From NCBI RefSeq assembly GCF_009377205.1, contig NZ_VJZE01000042.1, positions 1 through 35,622 of the forward strand: a DNA stretch of 35,622 nucleotides, given 5' to 3'. A program made the translations under genes and the position numbers. Below the pieces are notes generated by a model. That model saw only the letters and a program-made list of their open reading frames with translations, searched no databases and was not told where the DNA came from. The stretch is from Streptomyces phyllanthi. GTDB taxonomy: Bacteria > Actinomycetota > Actinomycetes > Streptomycetales > Streptomycetaceae. Below, piece by piece: positions 27,961 to 35,622 of this stretch (the first letter of the stretch is position 1; each line of letters opens with the position of its first letter).

Positions 27961-28920
27961 CTACGGCCGTACCCGGTGCCGTCTCCGTACCTTGATCGTC
28001 ACCCCCGCCCCCACCGCGCCGGCCGCCAGCACCACCGCCACCAGCCACGGCAGCGCGAAGAACGACACGCTCGCCGACTCGCGGGTGTCCTTGGCGGAGG
28101 CGGTCAACGTCACGTCGCCCCAGTCGAGTTGGGGCGCCCCGCGCCAGCGTTCGCTGAGGTGCACCCGCTGGCCGGGCAGGAGCTCGGAGGGGATCGAGGC
28201 CAGGTCGCGGGCGAGGAGCGTACGGCCGAACAGGCCCTCCGCCCTCAGCTCGACCCGCGGGTTGAGGGTGACGTTGCCGGTGTTGTGGAGGGTGTACGAG
28301 ATCGTCGCCGTACTGTCCCCCGTGCCGGGGACGAGCGGCTGGTCGTGGCGGATACGGACCTTCTCGACGGCGAGGGCGGGCACCGTCGGCCCGCTCACCC
28401 GCAGATACAGGCGGGCGCCCACGGCCTGCTGCACCCCGAACGCGAGGGCGTCGCCCCCGGTGTCGATCCGCTCGTCGAGGGCCACCAACGCGCCCGGATG
28501 GTCCCCGGGTTCGGCCCGCTCGGGCACCCGGAGGGTGAACGGCACGGTGACCGAGCCGCGCGCCGGAACGGTCACCCGGGACTTCGCGGGCTTCGCCCAG
28601 GCGCCCACACCGTGCTGCTTCTCCTTGACGGTGCGGACCGCGAAGCCGCCGTCCCGCGCGGTGTTGTAGGCGTCGGCCGCGTAAAGGCGGAACTTCAGGG
28701 GTTTGGTGGTCTTGTTGGTGACGACGATCTTGTCCCGGATCGTCGTACCGGGGTCGGCCGTGACGTAGAAGTAAGGCCGCCGGGACAGCTCGGAGGCGAC
28801 GGGGAACACGGACCAGCTGCCGTTGTCGGCGGCGTACGAGGGCGCGGCCGGCCAGAGCGGCGACAGGGGCAGCAGCAGTGGCAGCACGAGGGTCAGGAGG
28901 AGGGCGTACGGCTTGCGCAT
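27961..28920 (-). CDS. DUF916-type cell-surface membrane protein
   Basis: 319 residues. Signal peptide (about 1-31, LLLTLVLPLLLPL ... AAPSYA), two Ig-like beta domains, and a C-terminal membrane helix (about 288-309, FFALPWLVAVVLAAGAVGAG) followed by a basic tail. The N-terminal part (YFYVTADPGTTIRDKIVVTN, then KTTKPLKFRLYAADAYNT) matches the DUF916 pattern, known in WxL-protein partners of low-GC Gram-positives that bind peptidoglycan. It probably anchors the secreted protein encoded next to it at the wall or membrane. GGGAG lies about 10 bp before the ATG. A terminator-like hairpin separates it from the WxL-like gene. Confidence 0.82.
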   Translation of the reverse strand: MRKPYALLLTLVLPLLLPLSPLWPAAPSYAADNGSWSVFPVASELSRRPYFYVTADPGTTIRDKIVVTNKTTKPLKFRLYAADAYNTARDGGFAVRTVKEKQHGVGAWAKPAKSRVTVPARGSVTVPFTLRVPERAEPGDHPGALVALDERIDTGGDALAFGVQQAVGARLYLRVSGPTVPALAVEKVRIRHDQPLVPGTGDSTATISYTLHNTGNVTLNPRVELRAEGLFGRTLLARDLASIPSELLPGQRVHLSERWRGAPQLDWGDVTLTASAKDTRESASVSFFALPWLVAVVLAAGAVGAGVTIKVRRRHRVRP

Positions 28921-28969
28921 GGGTGCGGACTCCCACGGACGGTACGGCGAACGGTTGCTCGAGCGACGT

Positions 28970-29000
28970 GGTGGGCGGGCGGGTGCGCGCCCGGCCCACC
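28970..29000 (-). terminator. Terminator-like hairpin between surface-protein genes
   Basis: GGTGGGCGGGCG (28970-28981) pairs with CGCCCGGCCCACC (28988-29000) with one bulged base and a 6-nt loop. It may attenuate transcription between the WxL-like gene and the DUF916-type gene. Confidence 0.5.
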
Positions 29001-29028
29001 TGAGAACTACTCGGCGGAATGCGACCGG

Positions 29029-30384
29029 TCAGGTCAAGGTGAGCGTCAGGACGCCCGCGTACGAACCCGGCGGCGTGTCCGCCGGGACCGCCAGCGAGAG
29101 CCCGGCGTCGATGGTGAACTCACCACCGGTGAGCGTGCCGTCGGATGCGGACGCCAGGGTCGCGCCCGCGCTGCCCACCGGACCGGCCGAACCGGCCTTG
29201 CAGGTGCTGGGGCTGCCGGCCTTGGTGACGCACTCCGGGGTCCAGCTCAGCTTCGAGGCCGGGATGCTCGCGCCCGGCCCGGTGAAGTCGGTGACCTTGC
29301 CGGTCAGGGACCAGCCGGCCGTACCGCCCCGGTGGTCCTTGACGGTGACCGTCTGCAGATCGCCGTCGGCGGTGCCGCCCGAGCCGAACTCGACGGAGCC
29401 GAGGTCGACCGTGTCCCCGGCCTGGGTCATCGACAGCGTGCCCGCGGTGACCTTGGCCTTGATCTTCTGGCTGTTCTCGGGGACGGGCGTGTCGTCGACG
29501 ACGACGTACGCGGCGGGCCCCGCGCCCTTGCTGTCGCTCCAGCTGTCGCCCTCGTACGCCACGACGCCCGTCGTCGTCTTGTCGTTGACGGTGAGCGAAC
29601 CGCTGAAGGCGCCCTGGCCGTCCGCGGTGACCGAGGCGGTGTCCCCGGTCTGGGACGCGCCCGACCGTCCGGCGAGGGTCACGGTCGCGCCCGGCGTGAA
29701 GTTGCTGCCGGTGACCGTGACACCGGCGCCGGGGCTGCCGGAGGCCGAACCCAGGGTGATGGCACGGAGGTTGGTCTGACTGCCGTCCGTGGCGGTGACC
29801 GTCTCGGAGACCGGCGCGGGCGGGTTGGTCACCGTGCAGGGGGTGTCCAGTTCGAGGATGTAGCTGGTGTGGATGTTGTAGTCACCGGGCGAGAGCGTGA
29901 TCGCGCCCGGCGAGGTGACCGTGAAGGTGCCGCTCATCGAGAACGACGGGAAGGCGCCGCCTCCCGGTACGGGGTCGTTCTTCTGCGGGCCCGCGACCGT
30001 GACGTCGCCCGTCTGCGCCCCGCCCAGGGTGACCTTGCCAGTGGGCGTCATGATGTCGGCCGGCAGGGGGAGCTGGGTCGGGTTGCTGGCGGCGGGCTTG
30101 ACCACCGTGTAGGTCACGGTGACGGTATCGCCCACCTCGGGCGTGGCGTTGTCCACCGTGATCCGCGCGGTGGTGGTGCCGTCGATGGGCGGGATGCCCG
30201 CGACCGGCGGCGGAACGCAGTGCGTGGCGAAGTCCACGTCGGCGGCCTGTGCGGTGGCCGCTCCCGCGGGTGCGGCCAGCGCTCCTCCGGCGGCGACCGC
30301 CAGTGCGGTGGCCCCGAGGAGCGCCGCCCAAGGACGTCTTCGAACGACCGCTCTCCGGTCGGCTCTCCGAGTGGTGGATCCCAT
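29029..30384 (-). CDS. Secreted WxL-like protein with IPT/TIG-like domain
   Basis: 451 residues. Basic N-terminus with Arg pairs, hydrophobic stretch and signal cleavage near APAGAATA (about 37-44). After a beta-rich N-terminal domain, an IPT/TIG-like Ig repeat is seen (GSPGAGVTVTGSNFTPGATV, about 218-237). The last ~140 residues (GTLSMTQAGDTVDLGSVEF ... GWSLTGKV ... PGSYAGVLTLTLT) resemble a WxL-type wall-binding domain, with WSL as the WxL motif. No LPXTG motif or membrane anchor. AGGAGG lies 7-8 bp before ATG 30384. The DUF916-type partner follows 108 bp downstream, supporting a surface complex. Confidence 0.8.
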   Translation of the reverse strand: MGSTTRRADRRAVVRRRPWAALLGATALAVAAGGALAAPAGAATAQAADVDFATHCVPPPVAGIPPIDGTTTARITVDNATPEVGDTVTVTYTVVKPAASNPTQLPLPADIMTPTGKVTLGGAQTGDVTVAGPQKNDPVPGGGAFPSFSMSGTFTVTSPGAITLSPGDYNIHTSYILELDTPCTVTNPPAPVSETVTATDGSQTNLRAITLGSASGSPGAGVTVTGSNFTPGATVTLAGRSGASQTGDTASVTADGQGAFSGSLTVNDKTTTGVVAYEGDSWSDSKGAGPAAYVVVDDTPVPENSQKIKAKVTAGTLSMTQAGDTVDLGSVEFGSGGTADGDLQTVTVKDHRGGTAGWSLTGKVTDFTGPGASIPASKLSWTPECVTKAGSPSTCKAGSAGPVGSAGATLASASDGTLTGGEFTIDAGLSLAVPADTPPGSYAGVLTLTLT

Positions 30385-30407
30385 GGTGCCCCCTCCTGAG
30401 GGATGCG

Positions 30408-30429
30408 GGCGCAGCGGCTCGTCTGCGCC
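30408..30429. promoter_or_regulatory. Inverted repeat upstream of the WxL-like gene
   Basis: GGCGCAG-cggctcgt-CTGCGCC, perfect 7-bp arms, 24 bp before the start codon; a leader hairpin or operator. Confidence 0.35.
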
Positions 30430-30488
30430 GACAGGGGGCCATTGATGGGCGGGCCGGACGAGAAGTCAATGGACGCGCCGTACACCAA

Positions 30489-30503
30489 CTGATGGGCCAT
30501 CAG
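30489..30503. promoter_or_regulatory. Palindrome upstream of the WxL-like gene
   Basis: CTGATGG-g-CCATCAG, perfect 7-bp arms with a 1-bp centre, about 105 bp before the start codon. Compact symmetry like this is typical of a repressor or activator site. Confidence 0.4.
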
Positions 30504-30625
30504 CTTCTGTCAACATCCCGTACCGCCAGGCCCCTTGGGCCGGAGGGGGCGGTGAACGAGTCCGGCCGGAGCCGCCCCGCGGGACGCGGGACGACACCGG
30601 CCTTCACGATCGCACATCCCGGGGC

Positions 30626-31105
30626 TTACTCGAACACGAACGGCCCCGGCGACTGCGGCCCTCCGGGGGTGCATGTCACAGTGATCCCGAAGATCACCAT
30701 GCGCAGCGAGCCCCTGTTCGCCTCCAGGATGTCGCCGGAGGCGACGGTACCGGTCAGCGGTCCGACCTCGACCGGAGCCCCGGCGGCCATCGCCGGGTTC
30801 TCTGTGCCGGTGAACGCGACGGTGCTGCCGTCCGGTTTCACCATGGTGAGCGTGGACTGGATGGAGTCCTCGGCGAGGGCGAGGGGAGCGGTGATCGCCG
30901 AGGTGACGGTGATGGTTGCGGTGGTGCCGCTCTGGGTGGCCTTGAGGGTGGCCGCGCCGCCACCGTAGATACCGCAGTTGGCGGTGATCGTCGCGGACTG
31001 CGGGGTGACGGCCGCGGCGGTGGGCGCGAAGGCGAGACCGGAGACGGCGACCGCCCCGGCCGCCAGCGCCGCACTGATCCCGAATCGTTTGCGTCTCATC
31101 TGCAT
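30626..31105 (-). CDS. Small secreted beta-rich protein, function unknown
   Basis: 159 residues from ATG 31105. Signal peptide with basic start (MQMRRKRFGIS) and cleavage near PTAAAVT (about residue 32). The mature part is Thr/Ala/Gly-rich, beta-like, with two cysteines far apart (TANCGIYG and VTCTPGG) that could form a disulfide. No recognised domain. It lies 241 bp upstream of the WxL-like gene on the same strand, so may be a third part of the same surface module. GGGAAGGGAA precedes the start. Confidence 0.75.
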   Translation of the reverse strand: MQMRRKRFGISAALAAGAVAVSGLAFAPTAAAVTPQSATITANCGIYGGGAATLKATQSGTTATITVTSAITAPLALAEDSIQSTLTMVKPDGSTVAFTGTENPAMAAGAPVEVGPLTGTVASGDILEANRGSLRMVIFGITVTCTPGGPQSPGPFVFE

Positions 31106-31569
31106 CGGGTTCCCTTCCCTGGTACGGGAATTGCCATGTGGGGACGGAACGACGGACCCTCGCCGTCCGGGCGCGCGCTCGTCACCGGGCCGGTCGGGAC
31201 AGCGGTCCGGTCGGTGAGGATGCGGGGAGACGCGTGCACGCGAACCATCCACCGCGAGCGGGGTGCGGCACGCGACGCGGTGGAATCTGACGGTCCGTCG
31301 GAAGAACGGGTTCCATTGAGACGCCACGGCCCGGGGAATGCAAGCCCCATCCCGTCACTTCTTCCAGCGGTCCGCGAAAGTGGCCGAAGTCGTTCGCCGT
31401 GCGGTGGTGAACTCCCTTGATTTTGGGGGGAGTTGCGTGGTTCCGTCCGTGCGGTGAGGGTCACTCGGGTGCCGGTTCCTGTCGTGCGCGCACGACTTCT
31501 CGCCCACCTCGGGCCCCGTCTACCGGCCGATCCGCTCCCGCAACGCGGACTCGTCGGCCCCCGGGCGGT
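31106..31569. other. 464-bp non-coding stretch with an inverted repeat
   Basis: No gene is evident. It holds the upstream region of the small secreted protein and AACTCCC (31410-31416) with GGGAGTT (31428-31434), perfect arms around an AT-richer centre, which could be an operator or hairpin. Longer translations on the plus strand here have non-coding composition. Confidence 0.5.
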
Positions 31570-31923
31570 TCAGCCCGCGGTGACGGTGACCCGGACGGTC
31601 CCGTCCGGACCGGCGACGAGCACCGGCGTCCCGGGGCCACCGAGATCGCGTACGGCCGCACGGTCCTCGTCCGAAGCGGTCTCCGACTCCGTGACCAGCG
31701 CGGCCGCCTCCAGGGACTTCGCCCCCGAGGCCACGGCCATGGCGACCGCCGTACGGAGCGCGCTCAACCGCAGCGAGTCGAGGGCGACGGTGCCGGCGAC
31801 ATACGTACGTCCCGTCTCGTCCCGTACGGCCGCCCCCTCGGGCACCCCGTTGCGGGCCCGGGCCGAACGGGCCAGGGTGACGATCTTGCGGTCCTCGGGG
31901 TCAAGCGCGCTGCTGTCGGTCAT
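31570..31923 (-). CDS. Cytidine deaminase-like protein lacking catalytic residues
   Basis: 117 residues from ATG 31923. The overall pattern is that of small tetrameric cytidine deaminases, and LSALRTAVAMAVASG aligns with the canonical LCAERTAVxxAVxxG. However, the zinc-binding Cys is Ser, the catalytic Glu is Leu, and the PCxxC zinc motif is absent (ASDEDRAAVRDLG instead). It therefore cannot deaminate by the known mechanism and is better seen as a pseudoenzyme with an unknown, perhaps binding, role. Position in the phoH-ybeY-corC-era block is conserved in actinobacteria. TATGCT six bases before the ATG suggests a leaderless transcript. Confidence 0.82.
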   Translation of the reverse strand: MTDSSALDPEDRKIVTLARSARARNGVPEGAAVRDETGRTYVAGTVALDSLRLSALRTAVAMAVASGAKSLEAAALVTESETASDEDRAAVRDLGGPGTPVLVAGPDGTVRVTVTAG

Positions 31924-32048
31924 GACCTGAGCATACGTAGCCGTGGGGACGGCCGGAGATGTGGGGATCACCGAGGGGAGCTCGGGACGGCCGGCCCCGG
32001 TCGTCGGGGCGCCCCGGCAGTCCGGCAGCCGCTTCCCGCTACCGTCCG

Positions 32049-32160
32049 TCACCGGCCCGGCGGCTTGGGGAACCCGTCCGGCCACACCTGCGGCCCGCCC
32101 GCCGTCACGCCACCGTCCACCGCGATCTCCGTCCCCGCCCGGTGAGGAAGCCTCAGGGGC
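32049..32160 (-). pseudogene. C-terminal remnant of a short-chain dehydrogenase gene
   Basis: Minus-strand translation gives LPHRAGTEIAVDGGVTAGGP followed by about 15 residues and a TGA at 32049. GTEIAVDGGVTAG is the typical end of Rossmann short-chain dehydrogenases. Nothing resembling the cofactor site or the YxxxK motif is present upstream; the MmcQ-like gene ends 11 bp away. It looks like the tail of a gene deleted between the cytidine deaminase homologue and MmcQ. Confidence 0.6.
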
Positions 32161-32170
32161 GTCAGGGAGG

Positions 32171-32530
32171 TCAGGGACGGTCCAGACGGAGCCGCTCGGC
32201 TCGTGGCAGGCCGGCCACCACCAGGTCGTACGAGTCCTCGATGAGCTCCCGGACTAGGCGGTCGGGGAGCGCGCCGTCGGCCGTGACCGTGTTCCAGTGG
32301 CGCTTGTTCATGTGGTAGCCGGGGATGACCAGACCCTCGTACTCGGCGCGCAGCCGTACCGCGTCCTCCGGATCGCACTTGAGGTTGACGGTGAGCGGGC
32401 GCGCATCCAGGTACGACAGGGCGAACATCTTGCCCAGGACCTTGAAGACGGAGATCTCCGGGCTGAACGGGAAGTCCTCCACTGCCGCGTTGAAGGAAAG
32501 GCACAACGCACGCAGCTCCTGGGGCGTCAT
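32171..32530 (-). CDS. MmcQ/YjbR family protein
   Basis: 119 residues, soluble, CyaY-like fold family. Starts MTPQELRALCLSFNAAVEDFPF; characteristic VFKVLGKMFAL and C-terminal GYHMNKRHWNTV. Family members bind DNA or small ligands in some reports, but no enzyme activity is established. AGGAGG lies about 11 bp before ATG 32530. It follows corC by 31 bp, in the same operon. Confidence 0.9.
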   Translation of the reverse strand: MTPQELRALCLSFNAAVEDFPFSPEISVFKVLGKMFALSYLDARPLTVNLKCDPEDAVRLRAEYEGLVIPGYHMNKRHWNTVTADGALPDRLVRELIEDSYDLVVAGLPRAERLRLDRP

Positions 32531-32561
32531 CGCCGGCTTCCCTCCTTCCGTGGCCGTGGCC

Positions 32562-33869
32562 TCATGCGGACTCCTTCTCCTCCTCCGCCGCCTCCACCGG
32601 CCCCATCGGCTCCACGAGCACCGTGACGATCTTGTTCCGCCGTCCGGCGGCGGCCTCGGCGGTGAGCCTGAGCTCCCGGCCGTCCGGCAGCGGTACGACG
32701 GACGAGGCACCGGCGATCGGCACCCGCCCGAGCGCCTTCGCGAGCAGGCCGCCCACCGTCTCGACGTCCTCGTCGTCGTACGCCTCGACGCCGTACAGCT
32801 CGCCGAGGTCGCCGATGTCGAGGCGGGCCGTCACGCGGTAGCGGTCCTCGCCCAGTTCCTCCACCGGGGGCAGTTCACGGTCGTACTCGTCCGTGATCTC
32901 GCCGACGATCTCCTCGAGAATGTCCTCGATGGTCACGATGCCGGCCGTGCCGCCGTACTCGTCGATGACGACGGCGACGTGGTTGCGCTCCTGCTGCATC
33001 TCACGGAGCAGGTCGCCCGCGTTCTTGGTGTCGGGCACGAAGGCGGCCGGGCGCATGGCGGTGGACACCAGCTCGTTCTCGGCGTCCCTGCTGATGTGCG
33101 TCTTGCGGGCCAGGTCCTTCAGATAGACGATGCCGACGATGTCGTCCTCGCTCTCCCCCGTCACCGGGATACGGGAGAAGCCCGAGCGCAGAGCCAGGGT
33201 GAGGGCCTGACGGATGGTCTTGTAGCGCTCGATGACGACCAGGTCGGTCCGCGGGACCATGACCTCGCGGACGAGGGTGTCGCCCAGCTCGAAGACCGAG
33301 TGCACCATACGGCGCTCCTCGGCCTCGATCAGGGACTCCTTCTCCGCCAGGTCCACCATCGCGCGCAGCTCGGCCTCGGAGGCGAAGGGGCCGCGGCGGA
33401 AACCCTTGCCCGGCGTCAGCGCGTTACCGATCAGGATGAGCAGGGGCGGGATCGGGCCCATGACACGGGCCAGCGGGAGCAGCACGTACGCGGCCGCCGT
33501 CGCCGTGTTCAGCGGATGCTGACGGCCGATGGTGCGCGGCGAGACGCCCACCGCGACATACGAGACCAGCACCATCACGCCGAGGGCGACCACCAGGGCC
33601 TGCCAGGTTCTGTCGAACTCCTGCAGGCAGGCGTACGTGACCAGCGTCGCGGCCGCCATCTCGCAGGCGACGCGCACGAGCAGCGCCACATTGAGGTAGC
33701 GGGTCGGGTCGGCCGCGACCTGGGCGAGCTTGGCGCTGCCGCGCCGCCCGGACCGTACGGCCTCCTCGGCGCGGAAGCTGGAGACGCGCGCGAGGCCCGC
33801 CTCCGCGCAGGCGGCGAGCCAGGCGACGACGACCAGCGCGACGGCACCCGTGAGAAGCGAAGCGCTCAT
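32562..33869 (-). CDS. CNNM/CorC family membrane protein (DUF21-CBS)
   Basis: 435 residues. N-terminal DUF21/CNNM membrane domain (about 1-140, several helices), paired CBS domains (about 200-330, with [12 protein letters not shown] and [21 protein letters not shown]) and a C-terminal CorC/HlyC domain (about 345-425). Family members act in magnesium or cobalt efflux; the old name haemolysin is misleading. The ATG overlaps the ybeY stop (ATGA), so translation is coupled. Part of the phoH-ybeY-corC operon. Confidence 0.93.
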   Translation of the reverse strand: MSASLLTGAVALVVVAWLAACAEAGLARVSSFRAEEAVRSGRRGSAKLAQVAADPTRYLNVALLVRVACEMAAATLVTYACLQEFDRTWQALVVALGVMVLVSYVAVGVSPRTIGRQHPLNTATAAAYVLLPLARVMGPIPPLLILIGNALTPGKGFRRGPFASEAELRAMVDLAEKESLIEAEERRMVHSVFELGDTLVREVMVPRTDLVVIERYKTIRQALTLALRSGFSRIPVTGESEDDIVGIVYLKDLARKTHISRDAENELVSTAMRPAAFVPDTKNAGDLLREMQQERNHVAVVIDEYGGTAGIVTIEDILEEIVGEITDEYDRELPPVEELGEDRYRVTARLDIGDLGELYGVEAYDDEDVETVGGLLAKALGRVPIAGASSVVPLPDGRELRLTAEAAAGRRNKIVTVLVEPMGPVEAAEEEKESA

Positions 33870-34363
33870 GACACGGTGGGCGCCGGGGAGGGGCCGGTCA
33901 TGCCCTTCTCCGCACGCCAGCCGTCCACGATGGCCGCCTGGAGGCCGAACATCTCGGCCTTCTCGTCCGGCTCCTCGTGGTCGTATCCGAGCAGGTGCAG
34001 CACCCCGTGGACGGTGAGGAGCTGGAGCTCCTCATCCATGGAGTGCCGAGTCGGGGCTTCCGTCCCCTGCTTGGCGGCGACCTCCGGGCAGAGCACGATG
34101 TCACCGAGCAGCCCCTGCGGCGGCTCGTCGTCGTCCTTCGACGGCGGCCGCAGCTCATCCATGGGGAAGGACATGACATCGGTCGGCCCGGGCAGGTCCA
34201 TCCACTGGATATGGAGCTGCTCCATGGCGTCGGCGTCCACGACGATCACCGAGAGCTCGGAGAGCGGGTGGATGCGCATCCGTGCGAGCGAGTAACGGGC
34301 GATGTCGAGGATCGCCTTCTCGTCGACCTCGGTGCCGGACTCGTTGTTGACGTCGATCGACAT
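33866..34363 (-). CDS. ybeY: Endoribonuclease YbeY
   Basis: Zinc-dependent endoribonuclease for 16S rRNA 3'-end maturation and ribosome quality control. 165 residues. Metal motif Hx3Hx5H is [11 protein letters not shown] at about 118-128; the upstream [10 protein letters not shown] stretch is conserved. Starts 12 bp after the phoH stop and overlaps corC by 4 bp. Confidence 0.95.
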   Translation of the reverse strand: MSIDVNNESGTEVDEKAILDIARYSLARMRIHPLSELSVIVVDADAMEQLHIQWMDLPGPTDVMSFPMDELRPPSKDDDEPPQGLLGDIVLCPEVAAKQGTEAPTRHSMDEELQLLTVHGVLHLLGYDHEEPDEKAEMFGLQAAIVDGWRAEKGMTGPSPAPTVS

Positions 34364-34375
34364 GGTCGTGCTGGT

Positions 34376-35449
34376 CTACTTCCCCTTGTGCCCGTGTCCG
34401 GCCTTGCCGCGGCCCTTGTGGGTGCCGTTCTGCGTGCCGTTCCTGCTGTCGTACTTCTCGTACGCGTCGACGATACGGCCGACCAGCTTGTGCCGTACGA
34501 CATCGTGGGACGACAGCCGCGAGAAGTGGACGTCCTCGACGCCGTCCAGGATGTCCTGCACCTGGCGCAGACCGCTCTTCGTCCCGTCCGGGAGGTCGAC
34601 CTGGGTGACATCACCCGTGATCACGATCTTCGAGTCGAAACCGAGGCGGGTGAGGAACATCTTCATCTGCTCGGGGCTCGTGTTCTGGGCCTCGTCCAGG
34701 ATGATGAACGCGTCATTGAGCGTACGGCCGCGCATGTAGGCGAGCGGCGCGACCTCTATCGTCCCGGCGGCCATGAGCCGCGGGATGGAGTCGGGGTCGA
34801 GCATGTCGTGCAGGGCGTCGTACAGCGGCCGCAGATACGGGTCGATCTTCTCGTACAGCGTGCCCGGGAGGAATCCGAGCCGCTCCCCCGCCTCCACCGC
34901 CGGCCGGGTCAGGATGATGCGGTTGACCTGCTTGGACTGCAGGGCCTGCACCGCCTTGGCCATGGCGAGGTAGGTCTTGCCCGTACCGGCGGGACCGATC
35001 CCGAAGACGATCGTGTGCTTGTCGATGGCGTCGACGTACCGCTTCTGGTTGAGCGTCTTGGGGCGGATGGTGCGACCGCGCGAGGACAGGATGTTCTGCG
35101 TGAGCACCTCGGCCGGGGTTTCCTGGCCGTCGCTCTCCCCGTTCTCGCTCGCCCTCAGCATGGCGATCGAGCGTTCCACTGCGTCCTCCGTCATCGGCTG
35201 TCCGGTGCGGAGCACCAGCATCATCTCGTCGAACATGCGCTGGACCAGAGCGACCTCACCGGCATCGCCGACCGCGCTGATCTCGTTGCCCCGGACGTGG
35301 ATGTCGACCGCCGGGAAGGCCTTCTCGATCACGCGCAGAAGCGCGTCCCCGGAACCCAGAACGGTCACCATGGGGTGCGCCGCCGGAACGGTGAACTGCG
35401 CTCTCGCCTGCTCCTGCGCGGAGGTGTGAGCTGTGGGTGATTGAGTCAT
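34376..35449 (-). CDS. phoH: PhoH-like ATPase
   Basis: 357 residues. An N-terminal KH-like region (about 25-90) is followed by a RecA/helicase-type NTPase domain with Walker A GIGPAGTGKTYLAMAKA (about 150-166), Walker B AFIILDEAQN and motif III-like ITGDVTQVDLP. The C-terminal tail is Lys/Gly/His-rich. Thought to act in RNA metabolism together with YbeY, its constant neighbour. First gene of the operon phoH-ybeY-corC-MmcQ. Upstream to the window end (35450-35622) is AT-richer promoter DNA with no clear consensus. Confidence 0.94.
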   Translation of the reverse strand: MTQSPTAHTSAQEQARAQFTVPAAHPMVTVLGSGDALLRVIEKAFPAVDIHVRGNEISAVGDAGEVALVQRMFDEMMLVLRTGQPMTEDAVERSIAMLRASENGESDGQETPAEVLTQNILSSRGRTIRPKTLNQKRYVDAIDKHTIVFGIGPAGTGKTYLAMAKAVQALQSKQVNRIILTRPAVEAGERLGFLPGTLYEKIDPYLRPLYDALHDMLDPDSIPRLMAAGTIEVAPLAYMRGRTLNDAFIILDEAQNTSPEQMKMFLTRLGFDSKIVITGDVTQVDLPDGTKSGLRQVQDILDGVEDVHFSRLSSHDVVRHKLVGRIVDAYEKYDSRNGTQNGTHKGRGKAGHGHKGK

Positions 35450-35622
35450 GGGCCGGCTCTGAAGGCCTTGCTCGTCCTCCTCGTGCGTCTCGCCCGCCCC
35501 ATGGGCGGCCTGGCGATTTCCAGGGTACGCCGGGGGACTGACAACGCCGTATTACTTTTCGGGGTCGGGCGACGGCGCGGCACCGCCACACCCGGGATTC
35601 CTCGCCCCCGCCGCCCCTGCCC

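Overview
The window is very GC-rich, with codon third positions almost all G or C, frequent GTG starts and long stem terminators without U-tracts. The gene content (glyS, znuACB-zur, a leaderless-type promoter pattern, a large SARP regulator, leuA with a leucine leader, and the phoH-ybeY-corC-MmcQ-cytidine deaminase-like-era block) points to a Streptomyces chromosome, in the part equivalent to the S. coelicolor SCO2504-SCO2539 interval. This assignment rests on recognising the families, not on a search.

Layout. 1-5000: glycyl-tRNA synthetase (minus strand), divergent from a zinc-uptake operon znuA-znuC-znuB-zur. The operon's only visible operator is a double Zur box lying over the promoter and the znuA start codon. 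5121-7400: uppS and recO for cell-wall lipid carrier synthesis and recombination repair, with small ORFs around them. 7746-10832: an orphan AfsR-type SARP/NB-ARC/TPR regulator. 10875-11092: two strong terminators facing each other.

11189-17889 is the most unusual part: a tightly packed minus-strand cassette. It encodes a SAM methyltransferase, a large helical protein, a ParA/MinD-like ATPase with an altered P-loop, two proteins of unknown function and a membrane-anchored protein. These match what I recall as the SCO2521-SCO2525 families, whose biological role is unknown. 18094-21045: a GNAT acetyltransferase, a tyrosine-phosphatase-like protein, a dihydrodipicolinate-synthase-superfamily enzyme, a response-regulator fossil with an internal deletion, and a zinc-ribbon/TerB-like protein. 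21349-23222: leuA behind a 15-residue leucine-rich leader peptide and an attenuator-like RNA. 23414-26377: a protealysin-type M4 protease with its emfourin-like inhibitor, then a GH1 beta-glucosidase.

26451-35449: the conserved phoH-ybeY-corC-MmcQ-(cytidine deaminase-like)-era block, all on the minus strand. Between era and the cytidine deaminase homologue sit an orphan PII protein and a secreted three-gene module (DUF916-type membrane protein, a WxL-like/IPT protein and a small secreted protein). Housekeeping genes are intact. Accessory change shows as two gene fossils (response regulator, short-chain dehydrogenase), a cytidine deaminase homologue lacking catalytic residues, and short tandem repeats near gene ends.
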